Shown here: positions 45,970 to 54,959 of the stretch, one piece after another
Numbering within the stretch: the stretch's first letter is position 1
How the letters are laid out: every line of letters begins with the position of its first letter
NCBI GenBank assembly: GCA_903858935.1
Contig: CAIOKO010000111.1
Coordinates: forward strand, 1-64,000
DNA from: an uncultured Schlesneria sp.
Lineage (GTDB): Bacteria; Planctomycetota; Planctomycetia; Planctomycetales; Planctomycetaceae
Length of the DNA: 64,000 nucleotides
Reading direction: 5' to 3'
Notes under the pieces: model-generated
The model's database searches: none
Told to the model about the DNA's origin: nothing
The model's input: the letters and a program-made list of their open reading frames with translations, nothing else
Translations under genes and position numbers: made by a program

Positions 45970-46293
45970 TCATTTGCGTTGCCGGCAAATCTGAGCGTTC
46001 AGGGACTCCGTAAGTGACTTCGGGGTCATCTTGGGAATATCGCTCGGTAACAGTTCGAGAATCACCGGTGGCATCAAACCGGGGACCACAAGTCGGATCC
46101 TTCTCCCCTCGCTCGCAGTTCCGCCCGCCCAAATCGGTTGATCCGTACCACCAAGCACTTTGCTGATGAAACGGACGACGATCTCTTCGAACGTGGCCAG
46201 CTTTTGCTCCTCGGCGGAGTTCAACATCGTGTAACTCATCTTGTTCGTTTTCACGTCTGTAATTATGGCTCTCCTTAGTTGTAGTTTGTTCAT
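45970..46293 (-). CDS. Small hypothetical protein
   Basis: 107 residues from ATG 46293; a TTG at 46323 is an alternative. It begins NKLQLRRAIITDVKTNK and has RRIRLVVPGLMPPVILELLP near its end. No signal peptide or membrane segment. It follows two frames that overlap each other by a few bases, which suggests an operon with the LRR protein, but no family is recognised. The reading frame might also be non-coding. Confidence 0.45.
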   Translation of the reverse strand: MNKLQLRRAIITDVKTNKMSYTMLNSAEEQKLATFEEIVVRFISKVLGGTDQPIWAGGTASEGRRIRLVVPGLMPPVILELLPSDIPKMTPKSLTESLNAQICRQRK

Positions 46294-46312
46294 GGCAAGA
46301 TTGCCCGCAAAT

Positions 46313-46558
46313 TCATATCGCAACTGATTGTACGCAAAACAGTCCTCGGAGACACGTGTCCTTTGTGAGATCCAGGAGACGGATCTCCAAAAAAGGACGC
46401 CGGGTACAACGACTTAACTCCAGCTTTTTCGTCGATGCAATGTCTTCGAGCACCCGATCAAGCGGTGTCCTTTGAGCGTTAGGGTGAAGCACGGAGTCCG
46501 GAAACTCGCGCAACCATGTTGGCAGTTTTCCTGAGGATTCAGGGAATTTCTTCGTCAA
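46313..46558 (-). CDS. Doubtful small protein downstream of the LRR gene
   Basis: 81 codons opening with TTG, which overlaps the LRR stop codon (TTGA), and ending just before the next frame. The sequence (KLPTWLREFPDSVLHPNAQ, then KLELSRCTRRPFLEIRLLDL) has leucines but no leucine-rich repeat and no known domain. Only the coupled spacing supports it; it could be a shadow or a decayed 3' part of the neighbouring LRR gene. Confidence 0.25.
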   Translation of the reverse strand: MTKKFPESSGKLPTWLREFPDSVLHPNAQRTPLDRVLEDIASTKKLELSRCTRRPFLEIRLLDLTKDTCLRGLFCVQSVAI

Positions 46559-47250
46559 GGACTGATTGTGCAGCAGGGTAGTGATTTTTGAACTTCGCCT
46601 TTGTTATCCGGCGTGACGCTGAAACTAAGTCGCTTCAATTCCGGCATCCCCTTCAGGTGTTCAAGTCCAACTTCCGTCACAACAGTCGCCCCAAGGTCGA
46701 GTTCGCTGATGCTCATCCCCTTGAGATGCTCGAGTCCGGCATCCGAAATCTGTGTGTGAGAAAGATTTAGTTGGTGTAATCGAGTCAGTTCTCTCAGAAT
46801 TTCCAATCCAGCATCTGAAACCTGCGTTCCATAAAGCGAAAGACTTTCGAGTTTGTTGAGTCCCCGCAGATGTTTGAGATCAGCGTCTGCGACATCTGAA
46901 TTAGTCAGATACAGCTCCTCAAGGTGTCGCAACTTATTGATATCTTCGATAAGCCCACTTGGGTTTTTACAATGATCTAAGTGAATTAGAACGATAGGAC
47001 GGGTCGACCGGAAAGGGTAGAGGGAATTCCAGCCGGTTGGAAGCATTCCGCTACGAGCTGCAATGCCACCTGCATCAATGATCTTCCGTGCGATGAGTTC
47101 TTCCTTCTGGTATTCGGCAAACGCCTGCCACCTGATACTCGAACTGATGACAAAAATCAGAATTAATCCAATGACAGCCGATCCGAAATAAGAACGAAAA
47201 ACACGGAGTAATGCAGACAGTTTGCGAGGCGTCTTTTCAATTGTGTCCAT
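46555..47250 (-). CDS. Membrane-anchored leucine-rich-repeat protein
   Basis: 231 residues from ATG 47250 (GGGGAG directly upstream; a GTG at 47319 would overlap the sulfatase stop). One membrane segment at about residues 22-40 (SAVIGLILIFVISSS). Residues about 105-215 are four to five RNI-like repeats (LESLSLYGTQVSDAGLEIL, LHQLNLSHTQISDAGLEHL). It resembles the LRR part of the protein at 28428 but is shorter, with the anchor at the N-terminus. Binding partner unknown. It follows the sulfatase by about 60 bp on the same strand. Confidence 0.82.
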   Translation of the reverse strand: MDTIEKTPRKLSALLRVFRSYFGSAVIGLILIFVISSSIRWQAFAEYQKEELIARKIIDAGGIAARSGMLPTGWNSLYPFRSTRPIVLIHLDHCKNPSGLIEDINKLRHLEELYLTNSDVADADLKHLRGLNKLESLSLYGTQVSDAGLEILRELTRLHQLNLSHTQISDAGLEHLKGMSISELDLGATVVTEVGLEHLKGMPELKRLSFSVTPDNKGEVQKSLPCCTISP

Positions 47251-47311
47251 TCTCCCCGACGTCCAATGATAATGTTCGGCATCTTCATCCGACCTCCTTA
47301 CGATCCCCGAC

Positions 47312-48796
47312 TCAATCACTGTCCCTGCCGTTCCGAATGCGTTCCAGCGTCCCCTTCAACTGCAAGACGATCTCCGGATGTCGGCCCACGAGGTTCATCG
47401 TCTCGCCAAGATCCGTGTCCAGATCATACAACTGGTTCGGTTGTGAGTTCTTCGCTGCGGCTTCGGTGCCGGGGATCAGTTTCCAGCGTCCCATTCGGAT
47501 AGCCAGACCGTTCGCGTGCGCGATGATATGGTCACGACCAACTTCGGTCTCGCCTAGTAGAGCCGGGGAAAGATCGCGGCTGTCGGGACTTGCAGTCGGG
47601 TCTGATTTCGCGCCGACCAGTTTCCCGAGAGTGGCGCACAGATCGACCTGGCAGATCATCGCTGGCGAGTCGCCCGGCTTGACCTTGCCCGGCCATCGAG
47701 CGAGGAACGGCACTCGCGTCCCCCCTTCGTTGAGACTGTATTTGCCCCCCTTCAGCGGACCGCCCGGCTTGTGATCGCCGAGAGCTTCGACAGCTCGGTC
47801 CTTGTAACCGTCATCGAGCACCGGGCCGTTGTCGCTCGACAACAGCACCAACGTCTTCTCGGTGAGACCGAGTTCATCGAGCGTCCGCATTACCTCGCCG
47901 ACGCACCAGTCGAACTGAACCAATGCGTCGCCGCGCGGTCCCATTGCACTCTTGCCAACGAACCGAGGATGTGGCATCCGTGGGACGTGGATGTCGTGTG
48001 TCGAGAAATAAAGGAAGAATGGCCGCTCCTTGTGGCGTGCGATGAAATCGACCGCGCGCCGCGTGAAGACGTCGGCCATGTCCTCGTCCTTCCACAACGC
48101 GTTCTTGCCCCCCTTCATATAACCAATGCGACCGACGCCATTGACGACTGCCATATTGTGGCCGTGACTCCAATCAAGCGTGAGCAAGTTCCGCTGGTCG
48201 ACGCCGTTGGGTTCGCCCGGAAACGGCGTGTTGTAGCTGACAGAGATCGGATCGGCCGAATCGAGCCCAAACACTCTTTGATTTTCAAGATAGACGCAGG
48301 GGACGCGGTCGCCTGTCGCGGCGAGGATGAATGATTCGTCGAATCCGACTTCAAACGGACCGGGCGAGAGATCGCCGTTCCAATTTTGTCCGCCAGTTTC
48401 CTTGCCGATTCCAAGATGCCACTTACCGACGACACCGGTCCGAAGACCGGCATCTCGCATCAAGCGAGGCAGAGTCGCCCTCCCAGGTTCAACAATCAGA
48501 GCGGCGTCGCCGGGCAGAATTCCGGTCCCCTTGCGGCGGAAGGCGTACTCGCCCGTGAGCATTGAATACCGAGAAGGAGTGCAAGTGGCCGAAGTACAAT
48601 ACCCCGACGTGAACCTCCGCCCCTCCCGCGCAAGCCGATCGACATGCGGCGTCTTGGCACCGGTCCCGCCGTAGCAACCAAGATCGCCGTAGCCAATGTC
48701 GTCAGCGTAGATCACGATAATGTTCGGCGGCGCAGCCCACAACGTACTTCCGAGCAGCGTCGCTATGACGGCGGCGATGATTCTGAGACAAGGCAT
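47312..48796 (-). CDS. Exported sulfatase (formylglycine-dependent)
   Basis: 494 residues from ATG 48796 (GGAA 8 nt upstream; 26 further codons of open frame were dropped). The signal peptide is RIIAAVIATLLGSTLWA. The sulfatase start has IVIYADDIGYGDLGCYGG with metal ligands DD. The catalytic cysteine is C72 in the CxPSR motif (CTPSRYSMLTGEY), converted to formylglycine by the matching maturase. Later VGKWHLG and LLSSDNGPV match the family. It hydrolyses sulfate esters, probably on algal or mucin-type polysaccharides, outside the cytoplasm. The maturase gene is not in the window. It is the only sulfatase here. Confidence 0.95.
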   Translation of the reverse strand: MPCLRIIAAVIATLLGSTLWAAPPNIIVIYADDIGYGDLGCYGGTGAKTPHVDRLAREGRRFTSGYCTSATCTPSRYSMLTGEYAFRRKGTGILPGDAALIVEPGRATLPRLMRDAGLRTGVVGKWHLGIGKETGGQNWNGDLSPGPFEVGFDESFILAATGDRVPCVYLENQRVFGLDSADPISVSYNTPFPGEPNGVDQRNLLTLDWSHGHNMAVVNGVGRIGYMKGGKNALWKDEDMADVFTRRAVDFIARHKERPFFLYFSTHDIHVPRMPHPRFVGKSAMGPRGDALVQFDWCVGEVMRTLDELGLTEKTLVLLSSDNGPVLDDGYKDRAVEALGDHKPGGPLKGGKYSLNEGGTRVPFLARWPGKVKPGDSPAMICQVDLCATLGKLVGAKSDPTASPDSRDLSPALLGETEVGRDHIIAHANGLAIRMGRWKLIPGTEAAAKNSQPNQLYDLDTDLGETMNLVGRHPEIVLQLKGTLERIRNGRDSD

Positions 48797-48892
48797 CCGG
48801 GAGTTCCTTTGTAAACGAGATAACAGGACAGGCAGCGACCGGTGCTGCAGACTGTCAATTTGTCGATGGATCATACGCCCGATGAGAGCCGG

Positions 48893-49993
48893 TTACTGCA
48901 GCTCCTCAATTGTGATCGTCAGTGTGCATTCTGCGGGCATGTTACCTCCGAAATTGGTCACTTCCAGGATCCAAAAGCGACCAGCGAGCTCTTTGATATC
49001 GTCTCTGGAAATCTCCGCTTTGATCTTGAGTGTTTCACCCTGGCGGGCGTCCATCCGTGTCCAGTGATTTCGGCCTTCATCCTTCCCCATAAATAGGAGC
49101 ATCATCGAATTTGAGCCTTTATGATCAAGCCGTGCATGGAATGCTTTGGCTTCAGTGAATTGAAAGTAAAAAGTCTTATTAAACGGCTGATCGGTACTGT
49201 CATGCGGGGCCAGTTTGAATTCGTAAGTTCCCGGCTTAGTCACTTCCCATCGCGCTGTCGAGTACGTCTCGAATTTTCGTTCCTGCAGTGCCAGGCACGC
49301 GTCACGCACCAGGTCAGCATAGGCGGGCGTCCACTTCGTTGCCGGAGCTGGAATTCCAATCAAAATGCAGTTGCCCTGACGGACGATCGGTGCATAGTTC
49401 ATATCAGTTGTCCATCTTGCGATCGAATCGACAACAGATGCCAGTGGTCCGTGTGGCGGTATAAAAACAGCGAAGAGGTCCAGCTTGACGGCATTCGGCT
49501 CGGCGATAGCTGTTTCCCTAAATGCCAAGAGCGGATCTGTGTGTTTCGGCTCCCCCAACAAGTCGCTTTTACAGACTGTCAAACTTGGTGGTCCCTCGAC
49601 ACCGTGCATACAAGCCCCACCGTTGATCTCCAGGCCGAGTTGTCCGAAGAGCTGTGCCGCGCCGTAACCGATCCCAACGATCTTGCGTTTTTTGAGTGAC
49701 TCCAGCGTCCCCATTTCAAGCCTCGGCAGTTCACGGGCAGGAAGTACCAGGACCAAAACGTCAGCTTCTGATTCGACGGCCTGTTCTATCGTCTGTGCTT
49801 TGACGAATCGCTCTCGCTTCCCGTTGCTGTACAGCGCACGAAACAGTGACGATCCCAGCTCCGAATCGGCTTCAGATGCATATACGACAAATCGAGGAGG
49901 GACAGATTTACTTTCGGTATCAGGATCGGCGGCAGAAAGTGAAATCACTCGAACGGTAATGATCAAACAACAGGCAAGTACCGAAGTTCTCAT
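48893..49993 (-). CDS. Exported hypothetical protein
   Basis: 366 residues from ATG 49993 (AAGGA about 10 nt upstream; the longer frame has no signal peptide). The leader is RTSVLACCLIITVRVISLSA. The N-terminal half has a Rossmann-like or GATase-like pattern (RFVVYASEADSELGSSLF, ADVLVLVLPARELPRL, IVGIGYGAAQLFGQLGLEI). The C-terminal part is beta-rich and resembles a carbohydrate-binding or pre-peptidase domain (KPGTYEFKLAPHDSTDQPF, HWTRMDARQGETLKIKAE). Not recognised as a named family. It precedes the sulfatase on the same strand by about 95 bp and may share its promoter, perhaps in polysaccharide handling. Confidence 0.65.
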   Translation of the reverse strand: MRTSVLACCLIITVRVISLSAADPDTESKSVPPRFVVYASEADSELGSSLFRALYSNGKRERFVKAQTIEQAVESEADVLVLVLPARELPRLEMGTLESLKKRKIVGIGYGAAQLFGQLGLEINGGACMHGVEGPPSLTVCKSDLLGEPKHTDPLLAFRETAIAEPNAVKLDLFAVFIPPHGPLASVVDSIARWTTDMNYAPIVRQGNCILIGIPAPATKWTPAYADLVRDACLALQERKFETYSTARWEVTKPGTYEFKLAPHDSTDQPFNKTFYFQFTEAKAFHARLDHKGSNSMMLLFMGKDEGRNHWTRMDARQGETLKIKAEISRDDIKELAGRFWILEVTNFGGNMPAECTLTITIEELQ

Positions 49994-50597
49994 TGCATAT
50001 CGTCCTTCGCGGCGATGGATAGAAGAATTACGCGCCTGCCAAAAGTAACGAAGCCGGGAACGGAAGTCATCCCAGCCCCCCCCTAAGGATTCAACCCCTG
50101 GATGTTCCATTCGTTTCGCAGTAGATGTCGCTCACCAGTTTCAATAGACCAAGGAAGCGTCGTCATTGGGTACCGACAATGTCGGTATCGGGAACGGAAG
50201 CGATGGCCGCGCACGTTGAAGGCAGTACGATCCATATATTCTGTTGTGTCGATTACCACTTTCAGATCGTTGTGCGTCAAACACAGGAACGGGGGAACAC
50301 CTGGTACACCCGACCTGGTGCGGTTCGAATTTCAGCGTCACAAGAGAGAACACCGAATAGCGTTTTCTAAAGTCACCGATGCCACGGCATACTGTGTCGT
50401 TTGTCGTGGCCAGTATTCACTCGATGCTTAAACAGGAATCGTTTTATCCAGCGATTGCGCACGATTTTATTGGTTGCAACCCCTTGCAATTACCAATACG
50501 ATCAAGGTCTTGCTTTCGCACACACATCAATTGACGAGCGTCTCTGTACGCCTTTTCGTTTCGTAACTTAATCACTGTGGGCATAGTCTTGCGACAG
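49994..50597. promoter_or_regulatory. Divergent intergenic region
   Basis: 604 bp between the exported hypothetical gene (minus) and the three-gene operon (plus), which need promoters here. A small inverted repeat CCGACA-A-TGTCGG lies around 50171-50184. Short frames in the region show no family resemblance. Nothing else is recognised. Confidence 0.3.
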
Positions 50598-53165
50598 ATG
50601 TTTGCCAGAAGAATCGCAATATCGATCTTGTTATTGGCAATGATGACCGGGGAAAGTCCGTGCGTTAGAGCTCAGAGCGAATCGATCACCAACTCGGCAC
50701 GTAACGCGGCCGGGGACGCCGCGCAACAGAACTCCAAAGTTCGTTTTTCATTGGAACCCCACTCCACACTCGGCGTTTATCCCTTGGTGTCGGACCATTG
50801 GTGCGACTTACATCTGCGCCTGGAGAACGGAGGCGATTCATCCCATGATTTGTTGTGCACCTCTTACTTCGAGGCCGACCCCACTTTGCAGTACGGTCGG
50901 CAGGTGTGGCTACCACCGCATGCTCGATTAACGTTGTCGCACCGGGCTTTGATTCCGCACGTCGCGCAAGACAAAGCCGCATCGATCAACGTAAGCTCTC
51001 TGGTGATCGAACGAACGACGGGAGCGGAAGTGCTGCTGAAAAACGAATCGGAACAGCTCCGACATGATCGAACGATGATACTGACGCCGCCATTGCGAAA
51101 CACAGGAATTGTCTTCGGTGGCAGCGGGAAATCGGACGCGTTGCAGGATGTGCTCAACATCGTTATCGCCTGTCGAGTGACCCAGCGTCTGAACAACAAC
51201 GTCACGATCCTGGCAGATGATTTTCTTCCGACAGACGAAAACAGCCTGCGTTATCTGGATCATCTCGTGGTGGCCGACAATCGGCTGACCGATGACTACG
51301 CCGCGTTAACGGCGGTGCGCCGCTGGCTACATGGCGGCGGACGTTTGTGGGTCATGCTCGACCGTGTGAATCCCGAATTGCTGGAGCGATTGTTAGGGGA
51401 TGATTTTCATGGCCATGTGGCCGATCGTGTCAGTTTAACATCGGTCCGCACCGACGGCGGTCCGACATTTAAGAATCCGGAGGGGGAAGCGGGCGAAACC
51501 TTAACGTTTGATGAGCCGGTTGACATGGTGCGGCTGCATATTTCAGGAATGAAAGTGTGGAACACCCTCGATGGATGGCCGGCTGCGCTGACGATGCCTT
51601 ATGGTGAGGGAAGCCTTTTCATCACCACGGTCGGACCGCGGGCCTGGATCAGGGAGACTCCTCCCAGCACGCCAGAGAACAATGACCCTCTGCAGAAATC
51701 TGCTTTCATCCCTCGTACTCCGATGGAAGATCTCTCAACCCAGATTCTTGCCAAACGCGAGTCACCGCTACTGCTGAGTTCAGATGTTGAATCGCTGGCC
51801 CAGGAATACATCTCTTACAAGATTCCAAACAGGACGCTGATTGCCGGAACGATGAGCGGATTTCTGGTGACGCTGCTTCTGCTGGGCATTCTTTTGTGGT
51901 GGCAGCAACGCCTGGAACACTTCGGCTGGAGCGGATCGCTGCTGGCAACATTGGCTAGCCTCGTGTTACTGGGAATCGGTCAATCGAGCCGGCAGGGAAT
52001 TCCCCCCACCGAAGCCAGCTTCCAACTGGCTCAGTCGATCAGTGGTACGGACGATGTCCGGAGCCAGGGGGCGGTTGCCATTTATCGTCCTGAACCGGCA
52101 AAGGTGGCAATCCACACTCGCCAGGGTGGCGTGATTGGAACAGACATGAAAATGATGGACGGGATGACGCTTCGGATGATTACAACCGATCTTCTGACGT
52201 TCCATATGGAAGGACTGCCGCAGCGGAGCGGTTTGCAACTCTTTACCGAGTCCACATCTCGTTCGAATTCCCAACGGTACGAAGCCCGTGCAACTTTGAA
52301 CGCCGACGGCCTGACTGGGCGATTCACTGCAAATTCCGGTGCTGGAGCGGATGCGATGTTGGCCTCGCGGTTCGGACGCATCGGAGTGCAGATGTTGGCT
52401 GATGGAACATGGTCCGGAGGCATTGAGGATATATTTGCCGCCGATCAATACCTTGCTGCAAACTTTTTAGGAACCGAACAGGAACACCGCCGTGACATCC
52501 TTGAAATGCTGTTTGACAAAAAGAACTGGAAGAACATGCTGCAACGGCCGCAACTTCTGGTTTGGCTGAAAGAATGGCCTCAGGGATTTGAGTTTGGCGA
52601 CGGTTTGACTCGTCAGGGTCAGACATTGCTCGTTTTACCGGTGGATATTACGCGACCGGCAGTGGGGACTCGGATGCAGATCCCGGCTCCTTTAATCCCG
52701 TTTGGTACTCGAATGCCTCCCGACGGGAGTGTGCCGTCCGGCTGCTGGGACGACAACTCGGGAAAATGGCAGGAGCGATCCAGCCCTTGTACCACATGGC
52801 TCAGCTTTCAAATCCCCCCTGCGCTACTGCCAGTGAAAGCGATAAAAGCACATCTGACAATCAAGGTTACCGGGGCAATTGACCGCATCGAAGTCTTGAG
52901 CGTGAAGAATAACGCCGTCATTAATCTTCAGAAGCTGATAAATCCTGTCGGTACGGTGCAAATGGAGATCGCCGATGCCACAGTACTGGACCTGAGCGAA
53001 GAGGGTGAATTGGTGATCGGAATCAGCGTCGGCGATCCCGACCAGGCAGGAACTAACAACAACGTCACCAATTCTAAGGTGGGCGCGACGTCGGACTATT
53101 GGAAAATTGAATCGTTAGGATTGAGCCTCTGGGCGAATACCACTGAGAAGATGGAAAACGATTGA
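50598..53165 (+). CDS. Large exported protein with two central membrane segments
   Basis: 855 residues from ATG 50598 (the frame opens 7 codons earlier at a GTG). The N-terminus FARRIAISILLLAMMTGESP is a signal peptide. Residues about 40-410 lie outside the membrane, and two membrane segments at about 421-443 and 452-470 (FLVTLLLLGILLWWQQ, LLATLASLVLLGIG) separate a second, mostly beta-rich domain (about 480-855). VVADNRLTDDYAALTAVRRW recalls the GATase-like part of GldG/ABC-associated proteins, but the match is weak. First of three genes with an ABC-2 permease and a HEAT protein, so it may be the substrate-handling part of that exporter. Confidence 0.7.
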   Translation: MFARRIAISILLLAMMTGESPCVRAQSESITNSARNAAGDAAQQNSKVRFSLEPHSTLGVYPLVSDHWCDLHLRLENGGDSSHDLLCTSYFEADPTLQYGRQVWLPPHARLTLSHRALIPHVAQDKAASINVSSLVIERTTGAEVLLKNESEQLRHDRTMILTPPLRNTGIVFGGSGKSDALQDVLNIVIACRVTQRLNNNVTILADDFLPTDENSLRYLDHLVVADNRLTDDYAALTAVRRWLHGGGRLWVMLDRVNPELLERLLGDDFHGHVADRVSLTSVRTDGGPTFKNPEGEAGETLTFDEPVDMVRLHISGMKVWNTLDGWPAALTMPYGEGSLFITTVGPRAWIRETPPSTPENNDPLQKSAFIPRTPMEDLSTQILAKRESPLLLSSDVESLAQEYISYKIPNRTLIAGTMSGFLVTLLLLGILLWWQQRLEHFGWSGSLLATLASLVLLGIGQSSRQGIPPTEASFQLAQSISGTDDVRSQGAVAIYRPEPAKVAIHTRQGGVIGTDMKMMDGMTLRMITTDLLTFHMEGLPQRSGLQLFTESTSRSNSQRYEARATLNADGLTGRFTANSGAGADAMLASRFGRIGVQMLADGTWSGGIEDIFAADQYLAANFLGTEQEHRRDILEMLFDKKNWKNMLQRPQLLVWLKEWPQGFEFGDGLTRQGQTLLVLPVDITRPAVGTRMQIPAPLIPFGTRMPPDGSVPSGCWDDNSGKWQERSSPCTTWLSFQIPPALLPVKAIKAHLTIKVTGAIDRIEVLSVKNNAVINLQKLINPVGTVQMEIADATVLDLSEEGELVIGISVGDPDQAGTNNNVTNSKVGATSDYWKIESLGLSLWANTTEKMEND

Positions 53166-53291
53166 AGTCGTGTGTTCAGAGGACGCGGCATCGTGAAGTG
53201 CAGATTGATTTGGAAGAAGAGTTCATGATGTTGGCATGTCCTGAGAAATCTGTTCGTGACGGGCAGGCAGAAGGCGGCAGAGGTATGCAAA

Positions 53292-54950
53292 ATGTTTAGT
53301 GCCTTGCTGCGAAGAGAATTAATTTCCTTTCTGCGCCGCCGGCGAATGATCGCTTTCCAGATCGGTTTGGCAGCGTTGTTCGGCCTGTTGGTCATCATTC
53401 GATGGCCGACGGACGGCAATGCCGCCCTCAGCGGCTTGCAATCGCAACAGATTTTTCGATTGTTCGCATATGGATTGATGGCCATGATGCTGTTGCTGCT
53501 GCCCGTTTTTCCGGCGACCAGCATTGTCAGCGAGAAAAAACGCGGCACCTTGCAATTGCTTTTCAATACGCCATTCGGCTCGACCAGGATTTTCTCGGCA
53601 AAGTTGTTGGCGGTGATGTCGCTGGGGGGGATGATACTCGCCATGAGTCTGCCTGCAGCCGCGGCCTGTTATTGCATGGGGGGACTGTCGTTATTCGGTG
53701 ACATCGGCAAGGTGTACCAATTGCTAGTGCTGGTAGCATTGCAATATGCGGCCTTGGGCTTGCTCGTCAGCAGTTATGCGCAGTCAGTCGATTCCGCCGT
53801 GCGGATTACTTATGGCATTGTATTGGGCGTGAGTGTATTGACGCTGATCCCTCAATATTTTTTCCAGGGAACGCAGGGCCACTTGGCAGTTTTAAGCGAA
53901 ACTCTCCAGTGCGTCTCACCTCTGGCTGCCCTGGCTGCTGTCACCGGGACGACTAACATCGGAGGCCAGGGACTGATGGCCAAAATGGACGTCCTGGGGC
54001 GTTTCACGATTGCGGCGATCTTTAGCACAGTGGTGGCATCGATTTGGACAATCAGCCGGTTAAACCACAAGATCTTTGATCAATCCCGCGATGCAGGGAC
54101 GATGAGCGACGATTTGTCGACGCGAAGTAAAATGCTGCGGCGACTTTTCTTTCTCGTCGATCCGCAGAAGCGGTCCGCCGGCATTCCTTCCTTTTTGAAT
54201 CCCGTGATGGTCAAGGAATTTCGATGTCGCCGATTCGGTCGACTGCATTGGTTACTCCGGCTCGTGGCTGTTTGTATGGTCCTCTCGCTGGGTCTTACTT
54301 ATGCCACCACTGCCGGCACATTTGACTGGGGTGTGGAAACAATCGGCGCCATCATGGTGGTCCTTCAAGTTGCGCTGATTATCTTGATTGCCCCCAGTTT
54401 GTCGGCTGGACTGATCAGTGTTGAACGGGAATCTGGGGGCTGGCTGCTTTTGCAGACGACGCCCCTGGGTTTCCGCCGGATCGTCTGGGGGAAACTCTTA
54501 AGTGCGCTAATTCCACTGATTCTGCTGCTCGGCGCGACAATGCCCGGCTACCTGGTGATGGCCTACATCCAACCCGGTATGGCACTGCAAGTGCAACGCG
54601 TTCTCATTTGCCTCTTACTGACATCGGTGTTCGCAATGATGATCAGCGCGGCAGTAGGGAGCTGTTTTGTGCGCACTGCGGCCGCAACTGCGGGGGCATA
54701 CAGTGCGTTGCTCGTCCTCAGCGCCGCCCCCATGATGGTGTGGATGGGACGGAACGCACCCTTCGGACACGATACGGTGGAAGCGGCGCTTTCGACAAGT
54801 TCGATTGGCGCCGCACTCTCCGTAATACAATTTCCAGGCTTCGAAAACTACGATTTGATTCCCGTGAATTGGTGGTTTCTTGGGACCGCTTCCGCTGCGG
54901 CATTACTGTTGCTCTTGGCCCAAGCGTATCGCATTTCCAAACCTCAGTGA
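53292..54950 (+). CDS. Tandem-fused ABC-2 type permease
   Basis: 552 residues from ATG 53292 (GAGG about 8 nt upstream). Twelve or so membrane segments in two similar halves. The first half begins FSALLRRELISFLRRRRM with IVSEKKRGTLQLLFNTPFGS; the second at about residue 300 begins NPVMVKEFRCRRFGRL and has SVERESGGWLLLQTTPLGFR. Each half carries the S-E-[KR]-[ER]-xGTL/GWL-like cytoplasmic loop of ABC-2 permeases, so one chain replaces the usual dimer. An ATPase must come from elsewhere; an ABC ATPase of the right type is encoded at 61107. Cargo unknown. Confidence 0.87.
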   Translation: MFSALLRRELISFLRRRRMIAFQIGLAALFGLLVIIRWPTDGNAALSGLQSQQIFRLFAYGLMAMMLLLLPVFPATSIVSEKKRGTLQLLFNTPFGSTRIFSAKLLAVMSLGGMILAMSLPAAAACYCMGGLSLFGDIGKVYQLLVLVALQYAALGLLVSSYAQSVDSAVRITYGIVLGVSVLTLIPQYFFQGTQGHLAVLSETLQCVSPLAALAAVTGTTNIGGQGLMAKMDVLGRFTIAAIFSTVVASIWTISRLNHKIFDQSRDAGTMSDDLSTRSKMLRRLFFLVDPQKRSAGIPSFLNPVMVKEFRCRRFGRLHWLLRLVAVCMVLSLGLTYATTAGTFDWGVETIGAIMVVLQVALIILIAPSLSAGLISVERESGGWLLLQTTPLGFRRIVWGKLLSALIPLILLLGATMPGYLVMAYIQPGMALQVQRVLICLLLTSVFAMMISAAVGSCFVRTAAATAGAYSALLVLSAAPMMVWMGRNAPFGHDTVEAALSTSSIGAALSVIQFPGFENYDLIPVNWWFLGTASAAALLLLLAQAYRISKPQ

Positions 54951-54959
54951 GACGTTTCG